64,000 nt of DNA from Thermoplasmatota archaeon (GTDB lineage: Archaea > Thermoplasmatota > Thermoplasmata > Thermoplasmatales > Thermoplasmataceae): contig JAMCUL010000013.1 of assembly GCA_023381355.1 (NCBI GenBank), positions 36,588 through 100,587 of the forward strand, given 5' to 3'. This document shows positions 8,621 to 17,722 of this stretch, in pieces (position 1 is the stretch's first letter; each line of letters begins with the position of its first letter). The position numbers and the translations under genes are program-made. The notes under the pieces were generated by a model, which did no database searches, was not told the DNA's origin, and saw only the letters and a program-made list of their open reading frames with translations.

Positions 8621-10957
8621 ATTGGCGTATATGTCAAGCATTTCCTGTCCCGTCTTGATTCCCATGTTTGAATCAGACAATCCATATTTTTGAATCTTCG
8701 TATTTATCTCCTCCCTGTCGACCAGGCCGAGGTAGGGGATTGAGTATTCAAAGAATATTGAAGCCGCACCGGATTCTCCGAATTTTTTTCTTATTGCATT
8801 TACAATCGTTCCGAATACCCTTATAATCATCTTCCTGGATCTGTGGTTAAGGATCATGGAATGAAGCACTCCCGGAATCTCCTGGGCCTTTATGCGGCCA
8901 TCTGATATCATGTTCAGAACCCTTATCTGATTGGTCAGGGAATCAGTAAAGCCGATACCCCTGCAAAGCTTGGAATAAAGGTTTGAATTGCCGGTTGTCT
9001 TGAGGTGAGATAGAATCCTGTGGAAGGTTATCCTGCTCCTCGAGGCACCGATTATTATGGCCTCATGCTCATAAACTGGATATTTCTCAATCTTCGATAT
9101 CCGTGACCCCATCATGTCAGAATATGATGAATCAATGATCGCAAGGGACCTGTTTATGGATTCCCTGGCGTAAAAAACAACCGGGTCATCCTTCACTGTG
9201 AAGGAGGTCTGGAGCATCTTTCTCAGAATATTCGAAAATCTTGAAGAAAGTTCAAAGTTACCATCACTTATGAAATAGAGGTGCAATATATTCGAGGAGC
9301 AGTTTGTGAAAAACGGATATGAAAATTTATCTATTTTTCCTGCAATAAACTCCAGGTAGCTGGAAAACTGGATATCGCCCTTCAGCAGCAGCAAGAATCT
9401 GCTCATCTCCTCATATGCCAGATCATAGCCATCACTATTTCCGGATGTTTCATATCCTGCAAAATCGAATATGTAATAACCAAAAACATTCCTGTTAAAC
9501 GAAAGGATTCCATTATCCGGTAGTTCCATGGTCTTCCCCTCCATGATTATTTCTCTGGCGCCTGCATCGGTTCTCAGGAAGAGTGGTATCTCCCAAGAGC
9601 TCTGATCCTTTCCGTTAAGGAGGAATCTCTCCTGTCTCACGAGGATTGTATCGTCATTGCTCTTCTCGGCTCGAATCATGGGGAAGCCTGCATTCTGAAT
9701 CCAGTTTGATGCCATATCTGGTACATTTATCTCCGTGGATGATGCGTTCAGGAAATACCATAAGTCTGTAACTGTCCCGTTTCCATATTCCTTCTCCTTC
9801 AGGTATCTTGAAATAGCCTGCCTGAAGTTTTCCTCCCCCATTGCATTTTCAATCATTCTGAGGATTGCAGCGCCCTTCCCGTAGCTTATCTCATCAAATA
9901 TCTGTTCAAATTCACTTTCCGCAACATCTGCTTTTATTGGATGGGTTGACAGTAAAGAATCCTTGATCATTGAGGAAAAAATGTAGTTCTCTACAAAGGT
10001 TTCTTCTCCCCCAAGTTCCGGGTGTACTTTGGAAATGAATTTTGAGGCCATTAGTGTTGCAAAAGCCTCATTGAGCCATAGATCCCCCCATTTGCTCAGC
10101 GTGACAAGGTTTCCAAACCACTGATGGGCAATCTCATGAGCAATCGTGTCGCAGATTTCCCTCTTCTGGTCAATATCATTGGAGTCAGCCAGCAGGAGTT
10201 TTTCATTTCTGAATGTTATTGCTCCCCAGTTTTCCATGGCACCTGGGGCAAAATCCGGAACGGCAATGAGGTGAAGCTTATCCAGCGAATAATCGATTGA
10301 AAAATAACTCTCGTAAAATGCGAGGCATTCCGACGCCGTTTTAAGTGCGAAGCCTGCATCACCCCTTATCTGGCCTGGAGCCGCAAGGATGATCTCCTTC
10401 CCCCTGTACATTATCTTTGATTCCTCCATCCTGCCTATTCCCAGATAGAAAAGGTATGTGGCCATTTTTGGAGTTGTGTTGAACTTTATCTCCCTCTTCC
10501 CATTTACAAAAATTTCCGTATCAACTGCAGTATTTGAAATTGCGTCATATCCCGGCGGAATGATCACTTTAAGGCTGAATCTTGCCTTGGCAGATGGGTC
10601 ATCAAAGCAGGGAAAAACTGAACGGGCGTTCATTGGCTCGAGATCTGTGCTTATCATTTCGTTATTCTCTCCACCACAGTGATAAATGCCATTCAGTGAG
10701 TCCGAAATTTTATTTGTATACTTTATGCTGAGGTCTATGTCCGTATCGAATACGTTGTTTACGGTTATTTTCTTGGCATCCCTATCATATTTGAAGTTCA
10801 CCTCATGCCCGTTTACAAGTACGTCAAGTACCTGATCAACATAAGAATCAACAAGGATAGTTTTATCTGGCTTTGAAATGCCTATGGCAACTTCACCGTA
10901 ATAAACACCTTCCATATCACTGATGGAAAGCTCTATATCGTAAGTTTTTACTTCCAC
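8600..10957 (-). CDS. M1 aminopeptidase, tricorn-interacting factor F2/F3 type
   Basis: A zinc aminopeptidase of 785 residues. GAMENWG (substrate exopeptidase loop) and HEIAHQWFG followed 18 residues later by NEAFA (zinc ligands His, His, Glu) are complete. Length and N-terminal MEVKTYDIELS match the Thermoplasma tricorn factors F2/F3, which trim peptides released by the tricorn protease in the cytoplasm. I chose the GTG at 10957 because a TATA-like TTAATTATTAA lies about 28 nt upstream and the N-terminus then aligns with the family; a TTG at 10978 would add seven residues. Confidence 0.9.
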   Translation of the reverse strand: MEVKTYDIELSISDMEGVYYGEVAIGISKPDKTILVDSYVDQVLDVLVNGHEVNFKYDRDAKKITVNNVFDTDIDLSIKYTNKISDSLNGIYHCGGENNEMISTDLEPMNARSVFPCFDDPSAKARFSLKVIIPPGYDAISNTAVDTEIFVNGKREIKFNTTPKMATYLFYLGIGRMEESKIMYRGKEIILAAPGQIRGDAGFALKTASECLAFYESYFSIDYSLDKLHLIAVPDFAPGAMENWGAITFRNEKLLLADSNDIDQKREICDTIAHEIAHQWFGNLVTLSKWGDLWLNEAFATLMASKFISKVHPELGGEETFVENYIFSSMIKDSLLSTHPIKADVAESEFEQIFDEISYGKGAAILRMIENAMGEENFRQAISRYLKEKEYGNGTVTDLWYFLNASSTEINVPDMASNWIQNAGFPMIRAEKSNDDTILVRQERFLLNGKDQSSWEIPLFLRTDAGAREIIMEGKTMELPDNGILSFNRNVFGYYIFDFAGYETSGNSDGYDLAYEEMSRFLLLLKGDIQFSSYLEFIAGKIDKFSYPFFTNCSSNILHLYFISDGNFELSSRFSNILRKMLQTSFTVKDDPVVFYARESINRSLAIIDSSYSDMMGSRISKIEKYPVYEHEAIIIGASRSRITFHRILSHLKTTGNSNLYSKLCRGIGFTDSLTNQIRVLNMISDGRIKAQEIPGVLHSMILNHRSRKMIIRVFGTIVNAIRKKFGESGAASIFFEYSIPYLGLVDREEINTKIQKYGLSDSNMGIKTGQEMLDIYANLRTRLK

Positions 10958-10979
10958 ACAGCTGGCATGCCTAATCAAT

Positions 10980-10991
10980 ATTAATAATTAA
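10980..10991 (-). promoter_or_regulatory. TATA box of the M1 aminopeptidase gene
   Basis: The minus strand reads TTAATTATTAA here, 22-33 nt before the GTG at 10957. It supports that start codon over the upstream TTG. Confidence 0.45.
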
Positions 10992-11011
10992 CACGTCTTG
11001 CCTGAAAGTGA

Positions 11012-11398
11012 TTATCTGCGGCTTCTTATTACCTCAATCAGTTTCATCTTATCGAATTCAAGGGAAAATTTTATCTTCTTTGCCTTGAGAATTTTACTTA
11101 TTTTTTCCGCTGCCTCAGTCACGGATTCTGACGGGTTGTAATGGGATATTATCATCTCCTTCCTGTCTAGCGGGAAAATCATGGTAAGTTCAGTATCATC
11201 CGAATGAAAGCCAAGGGGTTTCTTGTTATTCTGTATCTCCCGCAAGTTCAGCTCCAGTTTGACCATTATTACCTGCTCCTCTTCCTGGGTTATCTTCTTG
11301 TCACCCTTTATCACGTTGAAAATATCTGTAAAGCATTTCTCCAGTGTCTTCCACTGGAAGTTCACGTCAAATATAAAGTGGGCACTCCAATTCTTCAC
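11012..11398 (-). CDS. Unrecognised 128-residue protein
   Basis: I do not recognise this protein. It is mixed alpha/beta with no membrane segment and a basic C-terminus ending RSRR. A GTG at 11398 is preceded by a TATA-like ATAATTATAAAG about 26 nt upstream, so I prefer it over a TTG at 11413. It lies upstream of the M1 aminopeptidase on the same strand but that gene has its own promoter. Confidence 0.55.
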   Translation of the reverse strand: MKNWSAHFIFDVNFQWKTLEKCFTDIFNVIKGDKKITQEEEQVIMVKLELNLREIQNNKKPLGFHSDDTELTMIFPLDRKEMIISHYNPSESVTEAAEKISKILKAKKIKFSLEFDKMKLIEVIRSRR

Positions 11399-11511
11399 AA
11401 ATGAACATTCCAACTCTTTATAATTATTTTTCCTATATTCGGCAAATCTTCTGGAATTCTTGCCGTATATATTGAAACATTTTAATATGTGTGTAAAATC
11501 TCTATCAACTT

Positions 11512-11584
11512 AGCCCTGTGGTGTAGTGGCCAAGCATTACGGGCTCTGGACCCGTCGACGGCAGTTCGAATCTGCCCGGGGCTA
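11512..11584 (+). tRNA. tRNA-Gln (anticodon CTG)
   Basis: All arms can be drawn: acceptor AGCCCTG with CGGGGCT (one T-G pair), D arm GTGT/GCAT, anticodon stem ACGGG/CCCGT with loop CTCTGGA carrying anticodon CTG at 11546-11548, a 4-nt variable region, T stem GGCAG/CTGCC with loop TTCGAAT, and discriminator A at 11584. No intron is seen and CCA is not encoded. CTG reads the CAG codon for glutamine. An AT-rich element, TTTAATATG (about 11480-11488), lies upstream. Confidence 0.93.
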
Positions 11585-11779
11585 TTCCAGGTTCAAAGAT
11601 TCCCTAGAAGAATATTTTTTGGAGGGAACGGAATGTGGTCTCTTTGCTCACAGCATTTTTCTCAGGATTATCGTCATGCAATCGACTTGAGAGGCTGGCA
11701 GAAAAGATGGAATGGACCTTTCATTTTTATGAAACTCTCACGAACAAAATTGTTAATAATAGTAACATTATCTTCGGAC

Positions 11780-12265
11780 ATGGAAAGTGGTGAGGAAAAC
11801 AGCAATGAGGACAGGATGGAGTACTGTGAACTCCTTGACAGGGACCTCGGAAACGAGTCAGATTATTTCAAGTTCCAGAATCACGTCCGGCTTGCATTTG
11901 CATCTCTCGGACTGGCCGTTTCAACAGGCGTGAGACTCAATGCAACAAGAGAGCTCCTGGATATGGTGGATCAGCTATACCAGAATATATCGGATCCTGA
12001 TATCGCTCTCACCGATGAAAGCAGAAAGAAATTAAATCACGCTGATGAGGTATGGCTTGACCTGAAACAGAAAATGGCTGCAGGCGATATAAGGGCGGCG
12101 CATCTTCTGGATGCAAGTTCAAATCTATCCCTTGCCCATTCATATCTCTGCTCACTTAAGAAGAATGATGAATTTTCAGGTCATATCTCAGATTACAGCC
12201 TAAAATATTTCAAGAAATTGAGTGTTTTTATTTATAGAGAGGCCATTGGCCACGTTATGCTTTAG
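11780..12265 (+). CDS. Unrecognised helical 161-residue protein
   Basis: The frame is open through the tRNA upstream, but the real start is most likely the ATG at 11780, because TTAATAATAG lies about 26 nt before it; an in-frame ATG at 11729 is possible. The product is predicted to be mostly alpha-helical, acidic at the N-terminus and without membrane segments. I do not recognise the family. It converges with the SDR gene and overlaps its end by 11 bp. Confidence 0.5.
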   Translation: MESGEENSNEDRMEYCELLDRDLGNESDYFKFQNHVRLAFASLGLAVSTGVRLNATRELLDMVDQLYQNISDPDIALTDESRKKLNHADEVWLDLKQKMAAGDIRAAHLLDASSNLSLAHSYLCSLKKNDEFSGHISDYSLKYFKKLSVFIYREAIGHVML

Positions 12266-13094
12266 GAAGATTCTGAACATAATCCTCAAATTTTTTCTGT
12301 TCCTTGATAAAGCGAATCACTGAGCTTGCCTCACGGAAGTAATCCTCAAGGATGCGGTCCAGTGTTATCTTATCTATTTTTCCTTCCTCAACAAGTTTTG
12401 CCCCTGCATGCCTTGAAAGCAGGCCTCCCGCCTCCTTCACCTCAGGTTTCCCGAATTTCTTTCCATATATATTCATGCAGTCCAGGAAAGTCAGCTGGGA
12501 AGATGAGTTGGCATAAATCGCGCCTGTTATGCTTGAACTTTTCTTGATGGTCTCTGCGATGTCCTCTATATGGGTTGGACAGACTCTCCCCTCCCTTGGG
12601 AGCCTGTCAACTCCCTTTGAGAACAGGCCATCTATAAGGGAGATCAATCCGTCGTTTTCACCACCAAAAACAAATGACAATCTTACTATCAGATGGTTCT
12701 TCACAAGAGAAGCGTTGTCCTCACCTGTCCTTCTGGTCCTGAAATATTCATCCTTTCCATAATGAACATTCACTGAGGAGAAGTAAATGAGTCTCTGGTT
12801 CTTGTCAATTTTCTTGATTTCATTGGCGACTGCCTTTATTCCGAATACGTTTACCTTCATCGCCTCCTCTTCGTTGGTTGAATATGAGTTGCTGAGGTAA
12901 TACACCACATCGTAATTCTTTATTAAAGGTACAAGTTTTTCGTGATCAGAAACATCCCCCTCTATCCAGTTAAATTTTGCGTACTGCTCTCCATCGATTT
13001 TATGCCTGGAATAATAGTCATTCTCCTCATGCCCCATGAGCAGCATGAGATTCCTTCCTATGTATCCACTTCCGCCAATAAATAAAGCTTTCAC
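12255..13094 (-). CDS. NAD-dependent epimerase/dehydratase-like SDR
   Basis: A protein of 279 residues from a GTG start. GGSGYIGRNL at the N-terminus is the extended-SDR nucleotide-binding motif, DVVYYLSNS and FSSVNVHYG match later SDR strands. At the catalytic tyrosine the usual Y-x3-K appears as YFRTR followed by E four residues on, so the lysine seems to be replaced by arginine. It may therefore be a structural or NAD(P)-sensing relative rather than a standard sugar epimerase. The MFS gene lies 40 bp upstream on the same strand. Confidence 0.7.
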   Translation of the reverse strand: MKALFIGGSGYIGRNLMLLMGHEENDYYSRHKIDGEQYAKFNWIEGDVSDHEKLVPLIKNYDVVYYLSNSYSTNEEEAMKVNVFGIKAVANEIKKIDKNQRLIYFSSVNVHYGKDEYFRTRRTGEDNASLVKNHLIVRLSFVFGGENDGLISLIDGLFSKGVDRLPREGRVCPTHIEDIAETIKKSSSITGAIYANSSSQLTFLDCMNIYGKKFGKPEVKEAGGLLSRHAGAKLVEEGKIDKITLDRILEDYFREASSVIRFIKEQKKFEDYVQNLPKA

Positions 13095-13134
13095 ATTTCC
13101 CCTATGCTAGTATACAACATATCTTTTTCCATGC

Positions 13135-14493
13135 CTATGTCGCAATAGGGAGAATTTCCCCCGTTTCTTCATCTTCGAACCTTGAAAGGATTTCGTTGTC
13201 AACCCTCATGAGGAACACGAGTATCATGGAGATTATTGCAGTGCCTGCCGAGATCAGAAACATGAATTCAAAATTATTATGCGAAATGGTAAGTACCAGT
13301 GAAACACTTACAGATGCCAGGAGAAGGGCAGCGTTATTGAAAAAGGCCGAGAGTCCAAAGAATGATGACATTGCAGCCTCCCTGTCTCCTTCAAGTGTCG
13401 TAATAAGAAATGCACCAATGGGATATGCAGCCACGAGGAATGCAGCCCATCCAAGCCCTCCTACCGCAAGATATACCAATACAAGAGTCTGGGTACGGTA
13501 AATCGATGCAAAAATCATCACAGTTGCAAGGATTCCAAGCCCATAAATCATCATGTTTTTCTTTCCCCTGTGCTTTCTGTATATAATTCCAGCCGGGATG
13601 GAGGCAATAAGGGTAACTGCATTGAAAATTGCAAAACCTACGGCTGCAAAGACCAGCGCCCCGTCAGATCCGGTTGAAAATGAGTATCCTGCGCTCTGCA
13701 CATATGACACAAAATAAATCGCTATTGATTCGTAAGATACCCAGGAAAATAGCTGAATTCCGAAGTAAATCAGAATCCGCCTATCCTTGAACATATAAAG
13801 GATTCTTTCTCCCAGCGTCTTTTTTTCCCTTATAACTACGGACTTATTCTCAGGCTTTCTTTCCTTAACAATTAAGGGGGTGATTATACCAGTTGCAAGC
13901 ACAATCACTCCCTCAATGAGGGCTACATTCTTGATTCCAAGCGTTGTTCCGAATCCGGCTACCAGAAGGAAGGCAACAAGGGAACCCATGGCCAGGAACG
14001 AATTGATATAGCCAGATGCAACACCCCAGTTTTTCATTTCAAATGTTCTTGGCATAAGAGAGTTGTAAGGTGTCCTCATGAAGTGGGCGGCAATATACAT
14101 TGCAATCAGGAGCCCGATAAGTTCCGACACGCTTGTCGCATAAGGAATGAGGCATATCATGAGTGACATGACAATAATGGAACTCACTATCATGATTCCC
14201 CTTGTGTCATGCGGATACAGGAACTTCCGATCCGCAAGAAATCCGGAGATGGGGTCGGCAAATATTCCCACAAGTCCTTCAAGGCCAAGAATCAGCCCGG
14301 AAAATGCGTCTGAAAGCTGAAAGCCATTTATCTCTATAAAGGGTGTAAAAATTCTGTTGAAACCCCATGTAGTATATATAGCAATTGCCGTCATAGAGAG
14401 GAATATATAACTTAAGTTGCCGGAATATACGTTCTTGCCATTTTCCTCTCTATATAGCCTACTACTCACAGATTTGCGTACATTCTCTTTCAA
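13135..14493 (-). CDS. MFS transporter
   Basis: A protein of 452 residues with about 12 membrane helices. GIFADPISGFLADR between helices 2 and 3 is the MFS A-type loop and also recalls the GPH sugar-cation branch; an even charge loop sits at mid-protein (VKERKPENKS). Substrate cannot be told. The TTG at 14493 is the longest start and a TATA-like GATAAATAT lies about 28 nt upstream; a GTG at 14469 would remove eight residues. Confidence 0.75.
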   Translation of the reverse strand: MKENVRKSVSSRLYREENGKNVYSGNLSYIFLSMTAIAIYTTWGFNRIFTPFIEINGFQLSDAFSGLILGLEGLVGIFADPISGFLADRKFLYPHDTRGIMIVSSIIVMSLMICLIPYATSVSELIGLLIAMYIAAHFMRTPYNSLMPRTFEMKNWGVASGYINSFLAMGSLVAFLLVAGFGTTLGIKNVALIEGVIVLATGIITPLIVKERKPENKSVVIREKKTLGERILYMFKDRRILIYFGIQLFSWVSYESIAIYFVSYVQSAGYSFSTGSDGALVFAAVGFAIFNAVTLIASIPAGIIYRKHRGKKNMMIYGLGILATVMIFASIYRTQTLVLVYLAVGGLGWAAFLVAAYPIGAFLITTLEGDREAAMSSFFGLSAFFNNAALLLASVSVSLVLTISHNNFEFMFLISAGTAIISMILVFLMRVDNEILSRFEDEETGEILPIAT

Positions 14494-14805
14494 TTAAAAC
14501 TTTTCTATATACCGATATTTATCAGGCCCATCTCACTATTGTTGACCAAGATCAGCGGAGAGTGTTTTGCGCATACTAAAATAAAAATCTATTTCTGAAA
14601 ATTATCTGGATGATGAAGGAGAGTTGAGATGCATCTTAATTATTGCCTCTGAAATGATACTCAGGTTATATCTGTAACCATCGTTTGAAATTAATATATC
14701 ATATTCAATGAAAGTAAGTATTTAAAGGAAATTCATGAGATCAAACATTGAGTTTACAACCCATGGATGTCATAATATATATATAAAAAACAGTAATCCT
14801 TAAAA
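14494..14805. other. Intergenic region between MFS and TauE genes
   Basis: It contains divergent promoters at both ends. In the middle, ATGATGA (14610-14616) and CTGA (14649-14652) resemble the C and D boxes of a guide RNA, followed by a C'-like ATGATAC. The second D box is missing and the spacing is short, so I do not call an RNA gene. Nothing else is seen. Confidence 0.3.
14772..14788 (+). promoter_or_regulatory. TATA box of the TauE-DUF1634 operon
   Basis: ATAATATATATATAAAA is centred about 26 nt before the ATG at 14806, which fits a leaderless transcript. Confidence 0.5.
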
Positions 14806-15789
14806 ATGATTGATGTAGGGTCCCTATCGGACTTCCTGTTAATTGTTTTTGGAGGAATAATCGCAGGAATAATAGGCTCCCTAACTGGACTTGGCGGTGG
14901 GTCAGTCCTCGTACCTGTGCTTACTCTTTTCTATGGTGTGCCAATAGAATATGCGACCGGTGCAAGCCTGATATCAACAATTGCAACTTCAGCAGGCTCT
15001 GCAAGCACATATACAAAAAAAGGGATCGCAAATATAAAGATCGGGGTCGGCCTCGAGGTTGCAACAACTCTGGGTGCAATAGTGGGAGCGCTTACCTTCG
15101 CGCTTGTTGTTCATGCAAATCTTCAATGGATCCTTTTTCTCTTATTCGGGGTTGTCATATTGACATCAATAATCCCGACTGTGAAGAGGGGAAAGTATGA
15201 ATTTCCCGAGGAAAAGCCAGCTGATTTTACTAGCAGGCTTTTCCAGCTTTCCGGCAAGTATCACGACGAAAGAAGCAGGAAGACAGTGCAGTATACAGGA
15301 ATAAGGTGGTGGCTGGGTGAGATCATAATGTTCTTTGCGGGAGTGCTGTCTGGACTTCTTGGGATAGGAAGTGGTGCACTCAAGGTTCTCGGCATGGACT
15401 GGGCAATGAATTTACCGATGAAGGTTACCACTACTACCAGTAATTTCATGATAGGAATAACCGCCGCTACTGGAAGCAGTATTTACTGGTATGAGGGATA
15501 CATCCAGTTCTTCCTGGCAGGAGCAACAGCCATAGGAGTGCTCATAGGATCAAGAATAGGGTCATCGATCCTGCTGAAGGTTTCCAACAAGGAAATCAGG
15601 TGGATTTTTTTTGCCATATTGACATTCCTTGGAATTGACATGATCTTTAGGGGGGTAACGCTATCAGGTTTCTATTATATCAACCCACTTACCGGGTTCA
15701 CCATCGCAATAGCCACAGCAGCAGTGCTCATACTTTTGCTGTACATAAAAATGAAATTGGAGGAAAGGGGAAATGCAAACTTCAGATAA
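14806..15789 (+). CDS. TauE/SafE-family membrane exporter
   Basis: A protein of 327 residues with about eight membrane helices in two halves. The N-terminal GIIGSLTGLGGGSVLVPVL and its C-terminal counterpart GVLSGLLGIGSGALKV are the duplicated glycine-rich motif of the TauE/SafE family, which exports sulfite or other organosulfur anions. Substrate is inference; the sulfide oxidoreductase elsewhere in the window makes a sulfur compound reasonable. A cytoplasmic loop of about 40 polar residues follows helix 4. The stop overlaps the DUF1634 gene by 17 bp. Confidence 0.85.
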   Translation: MIDVGSLSDFLLIVFGGIIAGIIGSLTGLGGGSVLVPVLTLFYGVPIEYATGASLISTIATSAGSASTYTKKGIANIKIGVGLEVATTLGAIVGALTFALVVHANLQWILFLLFGVVILTSIIPTVKRGKYEFPEEKPADFTSRLFQLSGKYHDERSRKTVQYTGIRWWLGEIIMFFAGVLSGLLGIGSGALKVLGMDWAMNLPMKVTTTTSNFMIGITAATGSSIYWYEGYIQFFLAGATAIGVLIGSRIGSSILLKVSNKEIRWIFFAILTFLGIDMIFRGVTLSGFYYINPLTGFTIAIATAAVLILLLYIKMKLEERGNANFR

Positions 15790-16174
15790 ATTAACGACTC
15801 TTGTCAGCTGGATCCTGAAGATCGCCGTTTTCATCAGTATAGGTTTTGTAACGGTGGGATCGATTCTAATGTTCATTTTCAACGGTGCAGATGGTTACTC
15901 GATTTCACAGATTGAAAGTTATAACTCCAGTATTAACCTGACATCAAAGGCATTCTCACCGGTTCTAATACCCTCCGGACTGCTGGCGCTTAACCCGATT
16001 GCTTTCATCTCACTTGGCCTGTGGGTCCTCATATTCACTCCAGTTACTGTGCTTTTCAGTTCTCTCGTGGATTATATCTATATGAAAAATAAGCTGTATG
16101 TGATTCTTACGTTCCTCGTCCTGTTCAACCTGTTCACAGCGATTCTGATCATTCCCGCATTCGTGAAACTTTGA
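15773..16174 (+). CDS. DUF1634 membrane protein
   Basis: A protein of 133 residues with three membrane helices (about 13-36, 71-93, 107-130). PSGLLALNPIAFISLGLWVLIFTP matches the DUF1634 family, which is commonly found beside TauE/SafE genes. It overlaps the exporter gene, so the two are translationally coupled and probably form one transporter. The function of DUF1634 itself is not established. Confidence 0.8.
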   Translation: MQTSDKLTTLVSWILKIAVFISIGFVTVGSILMFIFNGADGYSISQIESYNSSINLTSKAFSPVLIPSGLLALNPIAFISLGLWVLIFTPVTVLFSSLVDYIYMKNKLYVILTFLVLFNLFTAILIIPAFVKL

Positions 16175-16234
16175 TTTTTTAAAGCATTTTACAAAAACAT
16201 TATTAATTTTACTTATATCATGTTGTGTGAACTG

Positions 16235-17689
16235 ATGCTTAAATTCGAAAGAGTCCCAATCAGAGAAGAGGATCCATTGGAAAGATCTAAGAGTTTTAGG
16301 GTCGAGCCAATGATTGGTTATTCAGATCAGGAAGCCACGACAGAAGCATCAAGGTGCATCGGATGCAATATATGTACTCAGGCATGTCCTGCAAGTCTTG
16401 ATATAGGCGCATACATAAACAGCATTGCTGTTGGGGATCCTGCCCAGACTGTGAGGATTGTCTTTGAGAATTTACCATTTCCAGCAATTATTGGAAGAGT
16501 ATGCACCCATAACTGTGAGGATATATGTGTGATGTACGATACGGGCGGTCCACTTGCAATACGTCACCTGAAGAGATTTGCAGCCGATAAATTTGATGAT
16601 TATTCAAAGATAATGCGGGTGAAGAAGAGAGGTTTCATAAGCAAGAAGGTTGCAGTAATAGGAGCGGGACCTGCTGGATTGAGTGCTGCTTATTATTTAT
16701 CGATTCAGGGAGTGAGGGTAACTGTATTTGAGTCCCTTCCTGTGACCGGTGGTTTCATGAGAGTTGGTATTCCAAGATACAGGTTACCCGACGAAGTCTT
16801 AGACAAGGAGATAGGTTATATCCAGTCGCAGGGCGTGGAAATAAGGCTAAATACAAAAGTAGGAAGGGACATCAGTTTCCACGATATTATTTCAAACTAT
16901 GATGCTGTCTTCCTCGGAGTTGGAAATCACAGTCCGAGAACCACCGGAACACCTGGAAGTGACGCTGAGAACTTCCTCCACGCCACAGAATTTCTTCAGA
17001 GAGTTGCCCTGAATGAGAAGATTCCGGTTGGAAATAATGTGGTAATAATAGGCGGGGGATTCACGGCAAACGATGCTGCAAGATCATCCATAAGACTTGG
17101 GGCCAGGAATATTAACATCATGTACAGAAGGAGGGAGATCGACAGGCCAGGATATCCCTCAATGAACGCGGATGAGGAGATGGAAGAGTCTATTGATGAG
17201 CTTGTCGGGTATATGTGGGAGGTAACGCCATTCGAGTACGTTAAGAATGGAGACAGGATTGTGCAGGTGAAATACTGGAAGAACCAGATGGTTTCAGAGG
17301 GAGGAGGAAGGGCTAAACCTGTGCCACAGAAGGAGAAGACGTACACAATGGATGTGGATTTTGTGATTGAGGCCACGGGACAGGAAACCGATTTTTCATT
17401 CCTTGGAGACGAATTCGCCAGGAATTTACGGTTGACTCCCCACGGGCAGATAATCGTAGACCAGAATGGAATGACAAGCATACCCGGTGTGTTCTCCGGA
17501 GGCGATTCAACCAATATGACAAGAGACCTGATAAGTGCTGTAAGGGATGGAGACACTGCGGTTCTTGGAATATTGAACTACCTCAACCTGATGGATCAGG
17601 TTAATGAAGAATACCTTCCACTTCTCGACAGGTGGAAGAAATTCTCGCCAACTTCCGCAAAGATGGCATATGCGGAGCGCATAAAATAA
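16235..17689 (+). CDS. GltD-like FAD/Fe-S oxidoreductase
   Basis: A cytoplasmic protein of 484 residues related to the small subunit of glutamate synthase. The N-terminal part has CIGCNICTQACP and a second cysteine group CTHNCEDIC, the [4Fe-4S] ligands of the GltD/dihydropyrimidine dehydrogenase N-domain. VAVIGAGPAGLSAAYYL (near residue 144) binds FAD and VVIIGGGFTANDAARS (near residue 270) binds NADPH; GVFSGGDS near the end closes the FAD site. No large GltB-type subunit is next to it, so the partner is unknown. I prefer ATG 16235 because GTGA lies 4 nt before it; ATG 16220 would add five residues. Confidence 0.8.
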   Translation: MLKFERVPIREEDPLERSKSFRVEPMIGYSDQEATTEASRCIGCNICTQACPASLDIGAYINSIAVGDPAQTVRIVFENLPFPAIIGRVCTHNCEDICVMYDTGGPLAIRHLKRFAADKFDDYSKIMRVKKRGFISKKVAVIGAGPAGLSAAYYLSIQGVRVTVFESLPVTGGFMRVGIPRYRLPDEVLDKEIGYIQSQGVEIRLNTKVGRDISFHDIISNYDAVFLGVGNHSPRTTGTPGSDAENFLHATEFLQRVALNEKIPVGNNVVIIGGGFTANDAARSSIRLGARNINIMYRRREIDRPGYPSMNADEEMEESIDELVGYMWEVTPFEYVKNGDRIVQVKYWKNQMVSEGGGRAKPVPQKEKTYTMDVDFVIEATGQETDFSFLGDEFARNLRLTPHGQIIVDQNGMTSIPGVFSGGDSTNMTRDLISAVRDGDTAVLGILNYLNLMDQVNEEYLPLLDRWKKFSPTSAKMAYAERIK

Positions 17690-17722
17690 TCATAAAATTT
17701 AATCATTCTAAAAAATAGATTT

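Noticed and set aside
11489..11779. Upstream extension of the 161-residue protein through tRNA-Gln
   Set aside because: It would translate the tRNA gene; a TATA-like element before ATG 11780 gives a better start.
14610..14660. Possible box C/D guide RNA
   Set aside because: ATGATGA, CTGA and a weak C' are present, but the second D box is missing and the spacing is short.
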